Assembly (NCBI GenBank): GCA_900757865.1
Contig: CAAEPH010000003.1
Coordinates: forward strand, 1 to 60,677
Length of the DNA stretch: 60,677 nucleotides
Direction: 5' to 3'
From: an uncultured Sutterella sp.
GTDB taxonomy: Bacteria; Pseudomonadota; Gammaproteobacteria; Burkholderiales; Burkholderiaceae_F
The notes below the pieces were generated by a model. It made no database searches, had not been told where the DNA came from, and worked only from the letters and a program-made list of their open reading frames with translations. The translations under genes and the position numbers were made by a program. This document shows positions 52,577 through 60,677 of the stretch, piece by piece (the first letter of the stretch is position 1; each line of letters starts with the position of its first letter).

Positions 52577-53757
52577 CGTTTTTGGTGTCCGTCACCATTG
52601 GGCGGACGATTCATGACGACTCCGCTGAAGAGCTCGCGTTGTTGGTCAAGTCTGACGGGTTGGACCCGGTAGGACTGATGACTGCTAAGCGCGAAAAACC
52701 GGATCCGGCCTTTTTTATCGGTTCTGGGAAAGTCGAGGAACTCGGTGAACTTGCTCAAGAGGCCAACGCACAGGTGGTGGTCTTTGATGTTCCTTTGTCA
52801 GCGGCACAACAACGCAATATTGAGCGGGCTATTGATTTGCCCGTGCTCGATCGAACGCAGCTCATCTTAGACATTTTCCGTGCACGAGCCAAAAGCCGAG
52901 AGGGGCGCCTTCAGGTGGAGTTAGCGCAACTAGAACACCTCTCTACACGATTGGTTCGAGGCTGGACACACTTGGAGCGTCAGCGTGGTGGCCTCTCTAA
53001 AACAGGTGGCCCAGGCGAAAAGCAGATCGAACTTGACCGACGCATGATTGGTGTGCGTATGAAACAGTTGCGTGACCAGCTCAAGCGCCTGAAACGACAA
53101 CGCGATACGCAACGTCGAGCTCGCGAGCGTGGGGATACGTTGACGGTCTCGTTAGTGGGATACACCAATGCGGGGAAATCCACGCTCTTTAATAAGTTAA
53201 CGCGAGCGAGCAGTTACGCAGCAGACCAGTTGTTTGCCACTCTTGATACGACGGCTCGTCGTTGTTGGATTAGTGACGAAGAGACGGTAGTAGCGAGCGA
53301 TACGGTTGGATTTATTCGAGGCTTGCCTCACCAGTTAATCGAAGCATTTAAATCAACGCTCGATGAAACGGTGCATGCCGACCTTTTGCTTCATGTGGTG
53401 GATGCCTCTTCGCCTGTCCGCGAGGATCAAATCTCGGAAGTCAACAAGGTCTTGGAGGAAATCGAAGCAGACAACGTGCCAGTGATTTTGGTCTATAACA
53501 AAATTGACCAGACCGCGTTGCAACCCGAATTGCTTCGCGATGAGACTGGACGTCCTAAATCGGTGGCTGTCTCCGCACTGACTGGCGAAGGGTTAGATCT
53601 GTTACGTTCTGCCATTGGCGAATTTGCGCATCAGTGGCGTGAAGAGCATCCCAACGAACCTCGTGCCTTGGAAGATTGGGAAGTCGAGCAGATTGAGGCC
53701 GAAAAAACGCTGGGCGTAGACGACAACATTGAAGATTATCTCAAGCGGCGCAAATAA
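52561..53757 (+). CDS. hflX: ribosome-splitting GTPase HflX
   Basis: GTPase that splits stalled ribosomes under stress. The protein has 398 residues. The HflX N-terminal domain (VVVFDVPLSAAQQRNIERA) is followed by the glycine-rich linker RGGLSKTGGPGEKQ and the G domain with VGYTNAGKST near residue 199, DTVGF, and NKID. The start is uncertain. GTG at 52561 is the first normal start codon and agrees with the family length, but it has no ribosome site and lies within a hairpin. An ATC at 52528 has GGAG 7 bases before it. Confidence 0.93.
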   Translation: MKTSRAFLVSVTIGRTIHDDSAEELALLVKSDGLDPVGLMTAKREKPDPAFFIGSGKVEELGELAQEANAQVVVFDVPLSAAQQRNIERAIDLPVLDRTQLILDIFRARAKSREGRLQVELAQLEHLSTRLVRGWTHLERQRGGLSKTGGPGEKQIELDRRMIGVRMKQLRDQLKRLKRQRDTQRRARERGDTLTVSLVGYTNAGKSTLFNKLTRASSYAADQLFATLDTTARRCWISDEETVVASDTVGFIRGLPHQLIEAFKSTLDETVHADLLLHVVDASSPVREDQISEVNKVLEEIEADNVPVILVYNKIDQTALQPELLRDETGRPKSVAVSALTGEGLDLLRSAIGEFAHQWREEHPNEPRALEDWEVEQIEAEKTLGVDDNIEDYLKRRK

Positions 53758-53794
53758 CGTCCATGTCGAGACAATGCGTTGATTAGAAAACATT

Positions 53795-53832
53795 CGCCCC
53801 TGGTTATCATCAAGACAACCAGGGGCGCGTTT
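53795..53832. terminator. terminator between hflX and the M20 peptidase gene
   Basis: A perfect 11-bp stem CGCCCCTGGTT/AACCAGGGGCG (53795-53805 and 53817-53827) is followed by CGTTTTA. It lies between converging genes and may serve both. Confidence 0.8.
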
Positions 53833-53851
53833 TACGGTTTGGATCTAGATC

Positions 53852-54967
53852 CTAAACAAGGCTTAAGAACTTGGCAACCATCTGGATGCGTTCTTCGACG
53901 GTATCCAAGCGTAAGAACTCTTTTTCGGAATGGAAGCCACCACCAGCAGGTGCGCAACCATCGATGACGGGTACACCCATTTCAGCGATGTGGTTGCCGT
54001 CCGAGCCGCCTCCTGCGTCTACCCACGTGGCGTCAAAGCCAGCAAGGCGGGCCGCCTCATTCATTTTGGCCACCAAGTCTTTGGTGTCACTCGACAATGG
54101 CATTGCCGGTGTGTGACTCTTGAGGTGCATGTCTTGCGTCACACCTTCAACCCAAGTACGGTTGACGAGCTTTTCTAGCTCAGCGCGCAACGCTTCCCCG
54201 TCTTCATCAAACCAGAAACGAGTGTCGATCCCAACGGTGCAGTGATCCGGTATGACATTCGTCACGGTGCCCCCTTGGATGACGCCGGGATTCACTGTGG
54301 TGCCTTTTTCCGAGTTGGCTAATTCATAAGCAGCCAGCGCAAAGCGCATAGCGGCCACGTTGGCGTTGGCACCGTCATGAGGGTTGTTACCCGCATGAGC
54401 GGAGCGACCATGAAATTCCACCGTGTATACGCCCACGCCCTTGCGAGAGCGCACGAGCTGACCTTGGGCACGAGCAGCTTCAAAAATCAACACGTTTTTC
54501 GCGAGTTTGCCGTGCTCACATAGCCATTTGGCGGAAAACTTGGAGCCGGTTTCTTCATCCGGGTTGAGCGCAACACAAATCGATAAACGTTCTAAATCTT
54601 CAGGACGAGCGTTTTTGAGTGCATAGTAGATGGCGAGTACTCCGCCTTTACAGTCCGAGCATCCAGGACCGTGGGCGGTATCGCCCTCGATGCTGAGAGG
54701 ACGCTTAGCTGCTGTACCGTCAGGGAAGACGGTGTCCAAGTGGGCATTCATCATCACATCGTAGTGATCCGCATTGGGTTTGTTGCGTGCGAGGAGGCCA
54801 CGACCGACCTCAGGACCTAAATCCACCAGTTCACACGTAAAGCCCAAGGATTCGAAGTGAGCTTTCATGATTTGAGCAGCCTGTGTGACACCTGCAACAT
54901 TGTGTGTGCCTGCATCGAGATTAACGAGCGGGGCAAGATCCTTCAGATAGTTTTCCAGAATGGTCAT
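53852..54967 (-). CDS. M20 family metallopeptidase
   Basis: Zinc peptidase of 371 residues resembling glutamate carboxypeptidase and ArgE/DapE enzymes. Metal-binding residues: AHLDTVFPDG near residue 74, GPGCSDCKGG near 100, the catalytic NPDEETGS near 134, and HSEKEF near 349. The dimerisation domain contains FHGRSAHAGNNPHDGANAN. There is no signal peptide, so it is cytoplasmic. I chose the ATG at 54967, behind GGGAG; the frame is open 21 codons further up. It interrupts the usual hfq-hflX-hflK-hflC row on the opposite strand. Substrate unknown. Confidence 0.88.
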   Translation of the reverse strand: MTILENYLKDLAPLVNLDAGTHNVAGVTQAAQIMKAHFESLGFTCELVDLGPEVGRGLLARNKPNADHYDVMMNAHLDTVFPDGTAAKRPLSIEGDTAHGPGCSDCKGGVLAIYYALKNARPEDLERLSICVALNPDEETGSKFSAKWLCEHGKLAKNVLIFEAARAQGQLVRSRKGVGVYTVEFHGRSAHAGNNPHDGANANVAAMRFALAAYELANSEKGTTVNPGVIQGGTVTNVIPDHCTVGIDTRFWFDEDGEALRAELEKLVNRTWVEGVTQDMHLKSHTPAMPLSSDTKDLVAKMNEAARLAGFDATWVDAGGGSDGNHIAEMGVPVIDGCAPAGGGFHSEKEFLRLDTVEERIQMVAKFLSLV

Positions 54968-55177
54968 CGTGTACTCCCAAAAAATGATCAATGACACGTC
55001 CAAAAGGACGTCTGAAGGAAAGTTTAGCAAAAACTGGTGTTTATGAAACGGTGTAAAACAGGCTCGTTAAGAAAATTTTCAGCCTAGGCATTTGGTACTT
55101 GTGAGTCTCATCGGATACGATAAAATCAAGGTAACTCGGTATGAGAAACATACCAGTCATTTTTTGGAGTGAAAGCC

Positions 55178-56704
55178 ATGTCATTGAATGACCCCCAGTG
55201 GGGCCGAGACTCGTCGGATGATGAGCCCCGTAAAGACGATCGTGCGACGCGTGACCGTCGCGAGGCACAAAACGATCAGGAAGATGATCGCCGTGATGAG
55301 AATCGCTTGCGTCAAAAACCGAACCCTAATTCCGATAAAGATGAATTGGACCGTGAAATTGAACGGCTGTGGCATCGTATTGAATCCGCGTTAGGCGGTT
55401 TTACGAAAAAGGATGCACCCCGCTCATCGAATCCACGGTCAAAACTGAAAAGTCGAGACGATTTTTCGCGAGATGATTTTGAAGAGGACAGCACCACGAG
55501 CACGAATAACTATCGCGCCGGTGGCAATGAGCCACCCTCTCCTCCTGAGAATGGCCAAAGCAATCCTTGGCGAGATCGTATACCGCCTGTGTCGACGGAA
55601 CGCTTGAAAAAGGGTGGCGGTTTAGGCTTGGGCGTGTTATTGGTCCTTGTTGTGGCGGGGTGGGCTGCCACAGGGTTTTACATCGTCCCAGAAGGACAAG
55701 CAGGGATTGTGACCACCTTTGGTCGCTATTCGGAGTCAACGGCACCGGGTTTCCGTTGGCACATGCCACTGCCCATTCAGGATGTGCAACTCGTTGACGT
55801 TAGCAGTGTACGTACGGCAGAAATTGGTTCGGCAGGTCAAGCGGATCGTCTGCGTGAGGCTTTGATGCTCACGGACGATGAAAATATTGTGGATATGCAG
55901 TTTACGGTTCAGTACCGTATTAAACCGGGTTTGGGCGCTCGTGATTATGTGTTCCGGTTGCGTTATCCAGAACGCACCGTGGTACAGACGGCTGAATCGG
56001 CCATGCGTGAAGTGGTTGGGCGTAAAACCATGGACAGCGTGCTTTTTGAAAGCAAAGCTGAGATTGCAGAAGACGTTCGTAAGTTGATGCAAGAAATGCT
56101 TGATCGCTACAACTCCGGTATCGAAGTGATGAGCGTGGCGATTCAGAATGCCCAACCGCCTCAACAGGTTCAAGCAGCCTTTAACGATGCGGTAAAAGCG
56201 GGCCAAGACCGTGAACGCTCAATTAACTTAGGTGAAGAGTATCGCAATGCCGTGTTGCCGAAAGCTCAAGGGACCGCAGCACGACTCAAAGAAGATGCGC
56301 TTGGCTACCAGGCTCGCGTAACGGAAATGGCGCGAGGCGATGCTGCACGCTTTGCTGCCTTGCAAGCCGAGTACGCCAAGGCACCAACGGTGACACGTGA
56401 TCGCTTATACATTGACACGATGCGTGAAGTGTTATCGAACGCGACCAAGGTGTATGTGGACTCGAAGTCGGGTAACAATATGCTGTATTTGCCTCTTGAC
56501 AAGATCGTCAAAGAGACAAAGCAGAAGGCTCAAGAGCAAGTGAATGCTCAGACGCCCGATCCTAATACGGTGATGGGTGCTGCAGCGACACAAACGTCAA
56601 CGTCTGCGCCTTCCAACAACTATAACGCCACGTCTGATCGGTCGTTAAGTCCGAGAAGTGATCGCGGTAGTGTGGATCCGTATCGTTTAACCCGTACTCG
56701 TTAA
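55178..56704 (+). CDS. hflK: FtsH-regulating membrane protein HflK
   Basis: SPFH-domain inner-membrane protein forming the HflKC cage around FtsH. The protein has 508 residues, long for the family because of a charged N-terminal cytoplasmic region of about 145 residues rich in Asp, Arg, Asn and Pro. A membrane helix lies at about 148-168 (LGLGVLLVLVVAGWAATGFYI). The SPFH domain follows (VPEGQAGIVTTFGRY). The C terminus is Ser/Thr/Asn-rich. I chose ATG 55178 with GGAG 8 bases before it. With the M20 gene upstream it needs its own promoter in 54968-55177. Confidence 0.95.
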   Translation: MSLNDPQWGRDSSDDEPRKDDRATRDRREAQNDQEDDRRDENRLRQKPNPNSDKDELDREIERLWHRIESALGGFTKKDAPRSSNPRSKLKSRDDFSRDDFEEDSTTSTNNYRAGGNEPPSPPENGQSNPWRDRIPPVSTERLKKGGGLGLGVLLVLVVAGWAATGFYIVPEGQAGIVTTFGRYSESTAPGFRWHMPLPIQDVQLVDVSSVRTAEIGSAGQADRLREALMLTDDENIVDMQFTVQYRIKPGLGARDYVFRLRYPERTVVQTAESAMREVVGRKTMDSVLFESKAEIAEDVRKLMQEMLDRYNSGIEVMSVAIQNAQPPQQVQAAFNDAVKAGQDRERSINLGEEYRNAVLPKAQGTAARLKEDALGYQARVTEMARGDAARFAALQAEYAKAPTVTRDRLYIDTMREVLSNATKVYVDSKSGNNMLYLPLDKIVKETKQKAQEQVNAQTPDPNTVMGAAATQTSTSAPSNNYNATSDRSLSPRSDRGSVDPYRLTRTR

Positions 56705-56717
56705 GGGAGTCATAAAA

Positions 56718-57590
56718 ATGAAAAGATTAACTTCCGTAGCGGTGTTCGTGCTGGTTGTGGCTGCGCTGCTGCGTCTGTGTGTGTATACCGTCAATGAACG
56801 CGAGTACGCTTTGGTGTTCGCGTTGGGCGAACTGAAGACCGTGATTTCTGAACCTGGCTTGCATGTGAAATTGCCTCCACCACTGCAAAATGTGGTTTAT
56901 TTGGATAAGCGCATTTTAAATTTGGATGGCGCCAATGCAGACTTGGTGCAAACCTCGGAAAAGAAAAATCTGTTGATCGACACGTTTGTGAAGTGGCGTA
57001 TTGAAGACCCGCGTCTGTATTGGGTCTCTTTCCAGGGCAGTGAACTCGCGGCAGAAAACCGCTTGTCCGCTCTGTTACGTGACGTGCTCAACGTGGTGGT
57101 GAACAAACGCTCCGTCAACCAGATCACCTCGCATGAACGTGATGTGGCGATGCGTGAGATTTCCTCGATGCTGCAAGCACGTGTGAAAGACGTGGGCATT
57201 GGTATCGTGGACGTTCGCATGAAACGTGTGGACTTTACGCCCGAAATTTCGGAATCGGTCTATCGACGCATGGAAGCTGAACGTAAGCGCGTGGCCTCCG
57301 AAGAGCGCTCCAAAGGTAATGCGCAAGCAGAGCGCATCCGCGCCTCTGCGGACCGTGAAAGCGAAGTTATTTTGGCTGAAGCTTATCGCGATGCGCAAAA
57401 GATCAAAGGTGAAGGGGACGCTACCGCTGCTGATATCTATGCTTCAGCCTTCGAGAAGGATCCTGAGTTCGCTCGGTTCTATCGCTCGATTGAAGCCTAT
57501 CGTCAAACCTTCAAAGACAAGGGTGACGTGATGGTGTTGGATCCCTCGATGGACTTCTTCAAGTACATGACCTCAGAGCACCCCCAATGA
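56718..57590 (+). CDS. hflC: FtsH-regulating membrane protein HflC
   Basis: Partner of HflK in the FtsH-modulating cage. The protein has 290 residues. An N-terminal signal-anchor (about 4-22) is followed by the SPFH domain (VNEREYALVFALGELKTVI) and a long helical stretch (ERKRVASEERSKGNAQAERI). It begins 13 bases after hflK and overlaps DUF2065 by 4 bases. Confidence 0.97.
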   Translation: MKRLTSVAVFVLVVAALLRLCVYTVNEREYALVFALGELKTVISEPGLHVKLPPPLQNVVYLDKRILNLDGANADLVQTSEKKNLLIDTFVKWRIEDPRLYWVSFQGSELAAENRLSALLRDVLNVVVNKRSVNQITSHERDVAMREISSMLQARVKDVGIGIVDVRMKRVDFTPEISESVYRRMEAERKRVASEERSKGNAQAERIRASADRESEVILAEAYRDAQKIKGEGDATAADIYASAFEKDPEFARFYRSIEAYRQTFKDKGDVMVLDPSMDFFKYMTSEHPQ

Positions 57591-57793
57591 AAGGTTGGCA
57601 AATCATTTTAATGTCGCTTGGTTGGGTGCTCATTATTGAGTCGTTGGGTCCGCTCATCGCTCCGCAACGTTGGCGTGAGGCGGTTCAACAACTCTTGAGT
57701 TGGCCCAATGCAACGCTACAGAGAACGGCCATCATGATCGCTCTCACAGGGATCGCGTTAGTGGTTGGTGTTCTTTCGTTGTCGACACCCTAA
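57587..57793 (+). CDS. DUF2065 small membrane protein (YjeT-like)
   Basis: Protein of 68 residues with two hydrophobic helices (about 5-24 and 46-64), typical of the DUF2065 family downstream of hflC. The ATG overlaps the hflC stop (ATGA), so translation is coupled. Function unknown. Confidence 0.92.
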   Translation: MKGWQIILMSLGWVLIIESLGPLIAPQRWREAVQQLLSWPNATLQRTAIMIALTGIALVVGVLSLSTP

Positions 57794-57796
57794 CAG

Positions 57797-57838
57797 AAAA
57801 ACGACTCGGTGAACTCACGAATCCCGAGTCGTTTTTTA
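57797..57838 (+). terminator. hflKC operon terminator
   Basis: ACGACTCGG (57801-57809) pairs with CCGAGTCGT (57824-57832), extended by A-T pairs and six T. Confidence 0.9.
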
Positions 57839-57939
57839 TTCGACGTCTTGCTTTCCAGCACAACACCATGAATCGGGTATTTACCCCTAGATTGTGGAGG
57901 AAACAGGAATAATTTTCTCGTTAACGACAAAGAACAAGG

Positions 57940-58027
57940 TACAATAGCACCGTAAAAACGTCTTTAAAAAAGAAAAGACGTCTCCAACTCCAGGTGTTAC
58001 ACGACTTTGGCGCTATGCATGCGCCAA
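57940..58027 (+). promoter_or_regulatory. promoter and leader hairpins before the hisZ remnant
   Basis: TACAAT (57940-57945) is a good -10 without a clear -35. Downstream, ACGTCTTT pairs with AAAGACGT near 57958-57982, and TTGGCGC pairs with GCGCCAA across the loop TATGCAT near 58007-58027. The leader would be about 140 bases long. The rest of 57839-58093 shows no gene. Confidence 0.4.
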
Positions 58028-58093
58028 GAAACGGCTGGATGGGCAAAATTACGTTTGATTAACCGACGCCTTTAATAGAAAAAGGATGGGCTA

Positions 58094-58258
58094 ATGACCA
58101 GCTGGTTTTCACCAGAACATTTTGCTGACAAGTTGTTGCCCCTAGCGAAAAGCCTGGAGCAGGTTTCGTGTAACGCTAAATTCCCTTCTTTGACGATTTC
58201 TGTCTCGTTTCCTCTTATTCAGTCTGACGTTGCTCGCTTTTCTTCACCGGAGAGCTAG
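58094..58258 (+). pseudogene. hisZ: truncated remnant of hisZ
   Basis: A 54-codon frame with AAAGGA before its ATG. Its first 22 residues, MTSWFSPEHFADKLLPLAKS then LE, keep the spacing of the HisZ N terminus, W4, P7, E8, A11, D12, L14, A18 and E22. HisZ is the regulatory subunit of the short form of HisG in histidine synthesis, usually about 380 residues and normally located between the hflC region and purA in Burkholderiales. The similarity stops after about residue 24 and the frame ends at TAG 58256. No further HisZ sequence lies before purA. I call it a decayed gene; a translated short peptide is possible. The comparison is from memory of the family. Confidence 0.6.
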
Positions 58259-58322
58259 GGCGGGATTGTGCTTTGATAAGGCGCTTGGCAGGAGTGTGTC
58301 AGTAGAAAGGTTTGGAATTTTG

Positions 58323-58366
58323 GTTTTAGACGACAAGAGGGATGCCTCTGTCTAAAACTCGCTTTT
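58323..58366 (+). terminator. hairpin upstream of purA
   Basis: GTTTTAGAC (58323-58331) pairs with GTCTAAAAC (58350-58358), with an inner AGAGG/CCTCT stem after a 4-base bulge; five T follow at 58362-58366. It lies 76 bases before purA and may end or attenuate the upstream transcript. The rest of 58259-58441 shows no gene. Confidence 0.6.
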
Positions 58367-58441
58367 TATGAAAATACGACAGCCTCAACGCAACGTGCGT
58401 TTGGAACTGTCATTTTGTATCTTGTAAGAGAGGACTTTCAC

Positions 58442-59740
58442 ATGGCCAAAAATGTGGTGGTTGTCGGCGCCCAGTGGGGTGACGAAGGTAAGGGTAAGAT
58501 TGTTGACTGGTTGACCGAAAAGGTTGCTGGCGTGGTCCGTTTTAACGGTGGCCATAACGCGGGGCATACCTTGGTGATCAACGGTAAGAAGACCATTCTT
58601 CGTTTGATTCCTTCGGGCATCATGCACCCGACCTCGATTTGCTACTTAGGCAACGGTGTGGTTCTTTCTCCAGAAGCGTTTTTCCGCGAAATCGACGAAC
58701 TCATTGCCGTGGGCGTGCCCAATGTGGAAAAACGCCTTCGCATCTCGAGCAACTGCCCCTTGATTATGCCCTATCACGTGGCCTTGGACCACGCGCGTGA
58801 AGCGGCCGCTGGCGACAAGAAAATTGGTACGACCGGTCGTGGTATTGGCCCCGCCTATGAAGACAAAGTGGCGCGTCGTACGGTGCGCGTTGCGGATTTG
58901 TTCGAACCGGAACGCTTCGCTGAAATCGTTCGCCGTGTGCTCGACTACCACAACTTTGTCCTCACGAACTATCTCCATGCCGAACCTTTGGATGCTGAGA
59001 AAGTGATTGCCGAAACGCTCGCTTATGCGGATCGTTTGCGTCCTATGGTGTGCGACGTCTCTGAAACGCTCAACAACGAAATGATCGCTGGAAAATCCTT
59101 CCTCTTTGAAGGGGCTCAAGGTTCTATGTTGGATATTGACCACGGGACGTATCCGTTTGTGACGAGCTCGAACACGGTTGCAGGGGCTGCCTGCGCTGGC
59201 GCGGGCGTGGGTCCGCATCAGCTCAACTATGTGTTGGGGATTACCAAGGCGTACTGCACACGCGTCGGTGAAGGTCCTTTCCCGACCGAATTGCACGACG
59301 ATATGGGTGAAGAATTGCGCCGTAAAGGGAATGAATTTGGTGCTGTCACGGGCCGCCCGCGTCGTTGCGGTTGGTTCGATGGCGCTGCGCTGCGTCGTGC
59401 TGTCCAGATCAACGGTTTGACGGGCTTGGCCATTATGAAGTTGGACGTGTTGGACGGTTTGGAAACGGTGAAGTTGGGTGTTGGCTACAAATATAAGGGC
59501 CAAACTCTTCAGGTCATGCCTTCGGGCGCTGATGCCGTGGCCGAATGCGAACCGATCTATGAAGAGTTCCCAGGCTGGAAGGAGTCCACGTTCGGTTTGA
59601 CGAAGTGGGAGCAGCTCCCTGAGTCTGCTCAGCGTTTCTTGCTTCGTTTAGCTGAAGTGGCCGGCGCACCGATTGCGTTGGTGTCTACGGGCCCCGATCG
59701 TGAACAGACGATTCTGCATACGGATCCGTTTGCGGCGTAA
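58442..59740 (+). CDS. purA: adenylosuccinate synthetase
   Basis: GTP-dependent first step from IMP to AMP. The protein has 432 residues. The P-loop region VVVVGAQWGDEGKGKIVD is near residue 4, the IMP loop NAGHTLV near 38, the switch segment TTGRGIGPAYEDK near 131 and GRPRRCGW near 305. ATG 58442 follows AGAGAGGA by 7 bases. It is followed by its own terminator. Confidence 0.98.
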   Translation: MAKNVVVVGAQWGDEGKGKIVDWLTEKVAGVVRFNGGHNAGHTLVINGKKTILRLIPSGIMHPTSICYLGNGVVLSPEAFFREIDELIAVGVPNVEKRLRISSNCPLIMPYHVALDHAREAAAGDKKIGTTGRGIGPAYEDKVARRTVRVADLFEPERFAEIVRRVLDYHNFVLTNYLHAEPLDAEKVIAETLAYADRLRPMVCDVSETLNNEMIAGKSFLFEGAQGSMLDIDHGTYPFVTSSNTVAGAACAGAGVGPHQLNYVLGITKAYCTRVGEGPFPTELHDDMGEELRRKGNEFGAVTGRPRRCGWFDGAALRRAVQINGLTGLAIMKLDVLDGLETVKLGVGYKYKGQTLQVMPSGADAVAECEPIYEEFPGWKESTFGLTKWEQLPESAQRFLLRLAEVAGAPIALVSTGPDREQTILHTDPFAA

Positions 59741-59772
59741 TTGACGCTTTCGTGATTTTCACTCGATAAGCC

Positions 59773-59820
59773 AAAACGGCAGCAATCTCTTTGAAGTTTG
59801 AGCTGCCGTTTTGTTTTTGT
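59773..59820 (+). terminator. purA terminator
   Basis: AAAACGGCAGC (59773-59783) pairs with GCTGCCGTTTT (59802-59812) and is followed by a long T-rich run. Confidence 0.95.
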
Positions 59821-59991
59821 TTTTTTTCTATCACGGGCCAAGAAAAATCGGGTAAAATCCCCCCTTCACTAAACCCCTGGTGACTAGCTGACGTGGTGTG
59901 AGCTAGTCTTTTACATTGACCCGTGAACGCTTCAATACCTGAAGCCCATGAGGCTGAGGGCCCCTGACGGATCATCCATAGCGAGTTAAAC

Positions 59992-60513
59992 ATGTCTGAA
60001 AAAGTGTATTCCTGGGATGACTACATTCATCTCAATGAAAAGTTGGTAGCCAACGTTGCCAAGAGTGGTTGGGATTTTGATAGTATTCTTTGCCTTTCCC
60101 GTGGTGGTATGCGTCCGGGGGACTTTTTCAGTCGTGTCTACGACATGCCTTTGGCCATTTTGTCCACGAGCTCTTATCGTGAAGCCAAAGGTACGGTTCA
60201 AGGTGGTTTAGACATCGCCGAATGCGTCACGGGTGTGTCCCGTTTGCAGGGTCGCGTGTTGCTCGTTGACGACATGGTGGATTCGGGCAAAACCATCAAA
60301 GAAGTGATTGAGGTGTTGAAGCAACGCTATCCCGAAATTACGGAAATCCGTGTAGCTGTGCTCTGGTACAAAGCGCACTCTGTGTTGACGCCGGATTGGT
60401 ACGTGGAGTATCTGCCAGATAATCCTTGGATTCATCAGCCCTTTGAATGCTATGACTCCATGGGTAAAGACAAGATTATTGAGATTGTCGACGCTCGCGA
60501 AAAAGCGGCGTAA
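59992..60513 (+). CDS. phosphoribosyltransferase
   Basis: Type I phosphoribosyltransferase of 173 residues, probably a purine-salvage enzyme making IMP, XMP or GMP from the base and PRPP. The PRPP-binding motif VLLVDDMVDSGKT is near residue 88 and the SRGGMRPGDF loop near 36. Its position directly after purA supports a purine role, and it resembles xanthine-guanine types (Gpt). The base specificity is not readable. Confidence 0.88.
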   Translation: MSEKVYSWDDYIHLNEKLVANVAKSGWDFDSILCLSRGGMRPGDFFSRVYDMPLAILSTSSYREAKGTVQGGLDIAECVTGVSRLQGRVLLVDDMVDSGKTIKEVIEVLKQRYPEITEIRVAVLWYKAHSVLTPDWYVEYLPDNPWIHQPFECYDSMGKDKIIEIVDAREKAA

Positions 60514-60534
60514 GATGACGCTCTTTTGAGCACC

Positions 60535-60574
60535 AAAGGCCACCCAGTGTAAATTGAGCACGGTGGCCTTTTTT
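60535..60574 (+). terminator. phosphoribosyltransferase terminator
   Basis: AAAGGCCACC (60535-60544) pairs with GGTGGCCTTT (60562-60571), followed by more T. Confidence 0.93.
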
Positions 60575-60582
60575 CTATACTT

Positions 60583-60623
60583 AAACTCCGAGTCATAAAA
60601 TGAAATCTATGGCTCGGAGTTTT
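60583..60623. terminator. second hairpin at the right edge
   Basis: AAACTCCGAG (60583-60592) pairs with CTCGGAGTTT (60613-60622). It may be a back-up terminator, or belong to a gene beyond the window. 60624-60677 shows nothing further. Confidence 0.55.
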
Positions 60624-60677
60624 CATTTTTACGGCAACTCTTTGGGCGGACATCCTGCCTTGAATAGAACTGCCAAC

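Noticed and set aside
58646..59503. 285-codon minus-strand frame inside purA
   Set aside because: Long only because of purA codon bias; purA is unmistakable on the plus strand.

Overview
The window is a chromosomal segment of a Gram-negative betaproteobacterium. Gene order and protein types point to the order Burkholderiales. Small losses from the usual clusters, a Tat-exported flavoprotein reductase and an autotransporter-like protein fit the gut family Sutterellaceae best; the family assignment is inference. Nearly everything is conserved housekeeping DNA with short intergenic gaps. I see no insertion sequence, prophage, CRISPR array or plasmid gene, and no obvious new multi-gene system. 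The most interesting signals are small: structured non-coding elements, unusual start codons and traces of gene loss.

Layout. 1-120: the 3' end of a 5S rRNA gene with its terminator, so an rRNA operon lies to the left. 121-670: two identical tRNA-Asn genes on the minus strand, followed by a row of hairpins ending in a minus-strand terminator (candidate ncRNA). 751-4852: aminotransferase, uvrB and a low-molecular-weight phosphatase. 5083-10786: iron-sulfur assembly genes iscR-S-U-A, a terminator, then hscB-hscA-fdx-iscX, with an IscR-type operator in front of iscR. 10832-17206 (minus): rpfE-like, recJ, prfB with its programmed frameshift, lysS and a Nudix hydrolase. 17280-20055: lolC-lolD-tatD. 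20264-22211: a two-ACT-domain protein with a UPF0210 protein. 22343-24481: autotransporter-like outer-membrane protein. 24693-26834: relA. 26949-27259: two identical tRNA-Val genes, each with its own promoter. 27429-34973: the translation cluster thrS-infC-rpmI-rplT-pheS-pheT-ihfA, with infC starting at AUA. 35025-36731: tRNA-Pro and a Na+/H+ antiporter-family protein. 36732-37221: a long intergenic region with a candidate minus-strand sRNA. 37222-40555: surE-nlpD-rlmD, without the pcm and rpoS that usually sit here. 40728-43028: a Tat-exported FAD reductase with a structured leader, and an unrecognised helical protein on the other strand. 43307-60513: ndk-rlmN-rodZ-ispG-hisS-yfgM-bamB-der-hfq-hflX, an M20 peptidase on the opposite strand, then hflK-hflC-DUF2065, a 54-codon remnant of hisZ, purA and a phosphoribosyltransferase.

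How the genes work together. One block builds Fe-S clusters under IscR feedback; RlmN, RlmD and IspG in this window need such clusters. A second supplies translation: aminoacyl-tRNA synthetases ThrS, PheST, HisS and LysS, IF3, L35, L20, RF2, tRNAs, and the rRNA methylases RlmD and RlmN. A third serves the envelope: LolCD, NlpD, BamB, RodZ and HflKC. RelA and Hfq add stress and post-transcriptional control. Compared with the usual Burkholderiales order, pcm, rpoS and pilF/pilW are missing and hisZ is a stub, while the flavoprotein, the helical protein and the M20 peptidase are added. All functional statements rest on reading motifs and gene order by eye; no searches were run.
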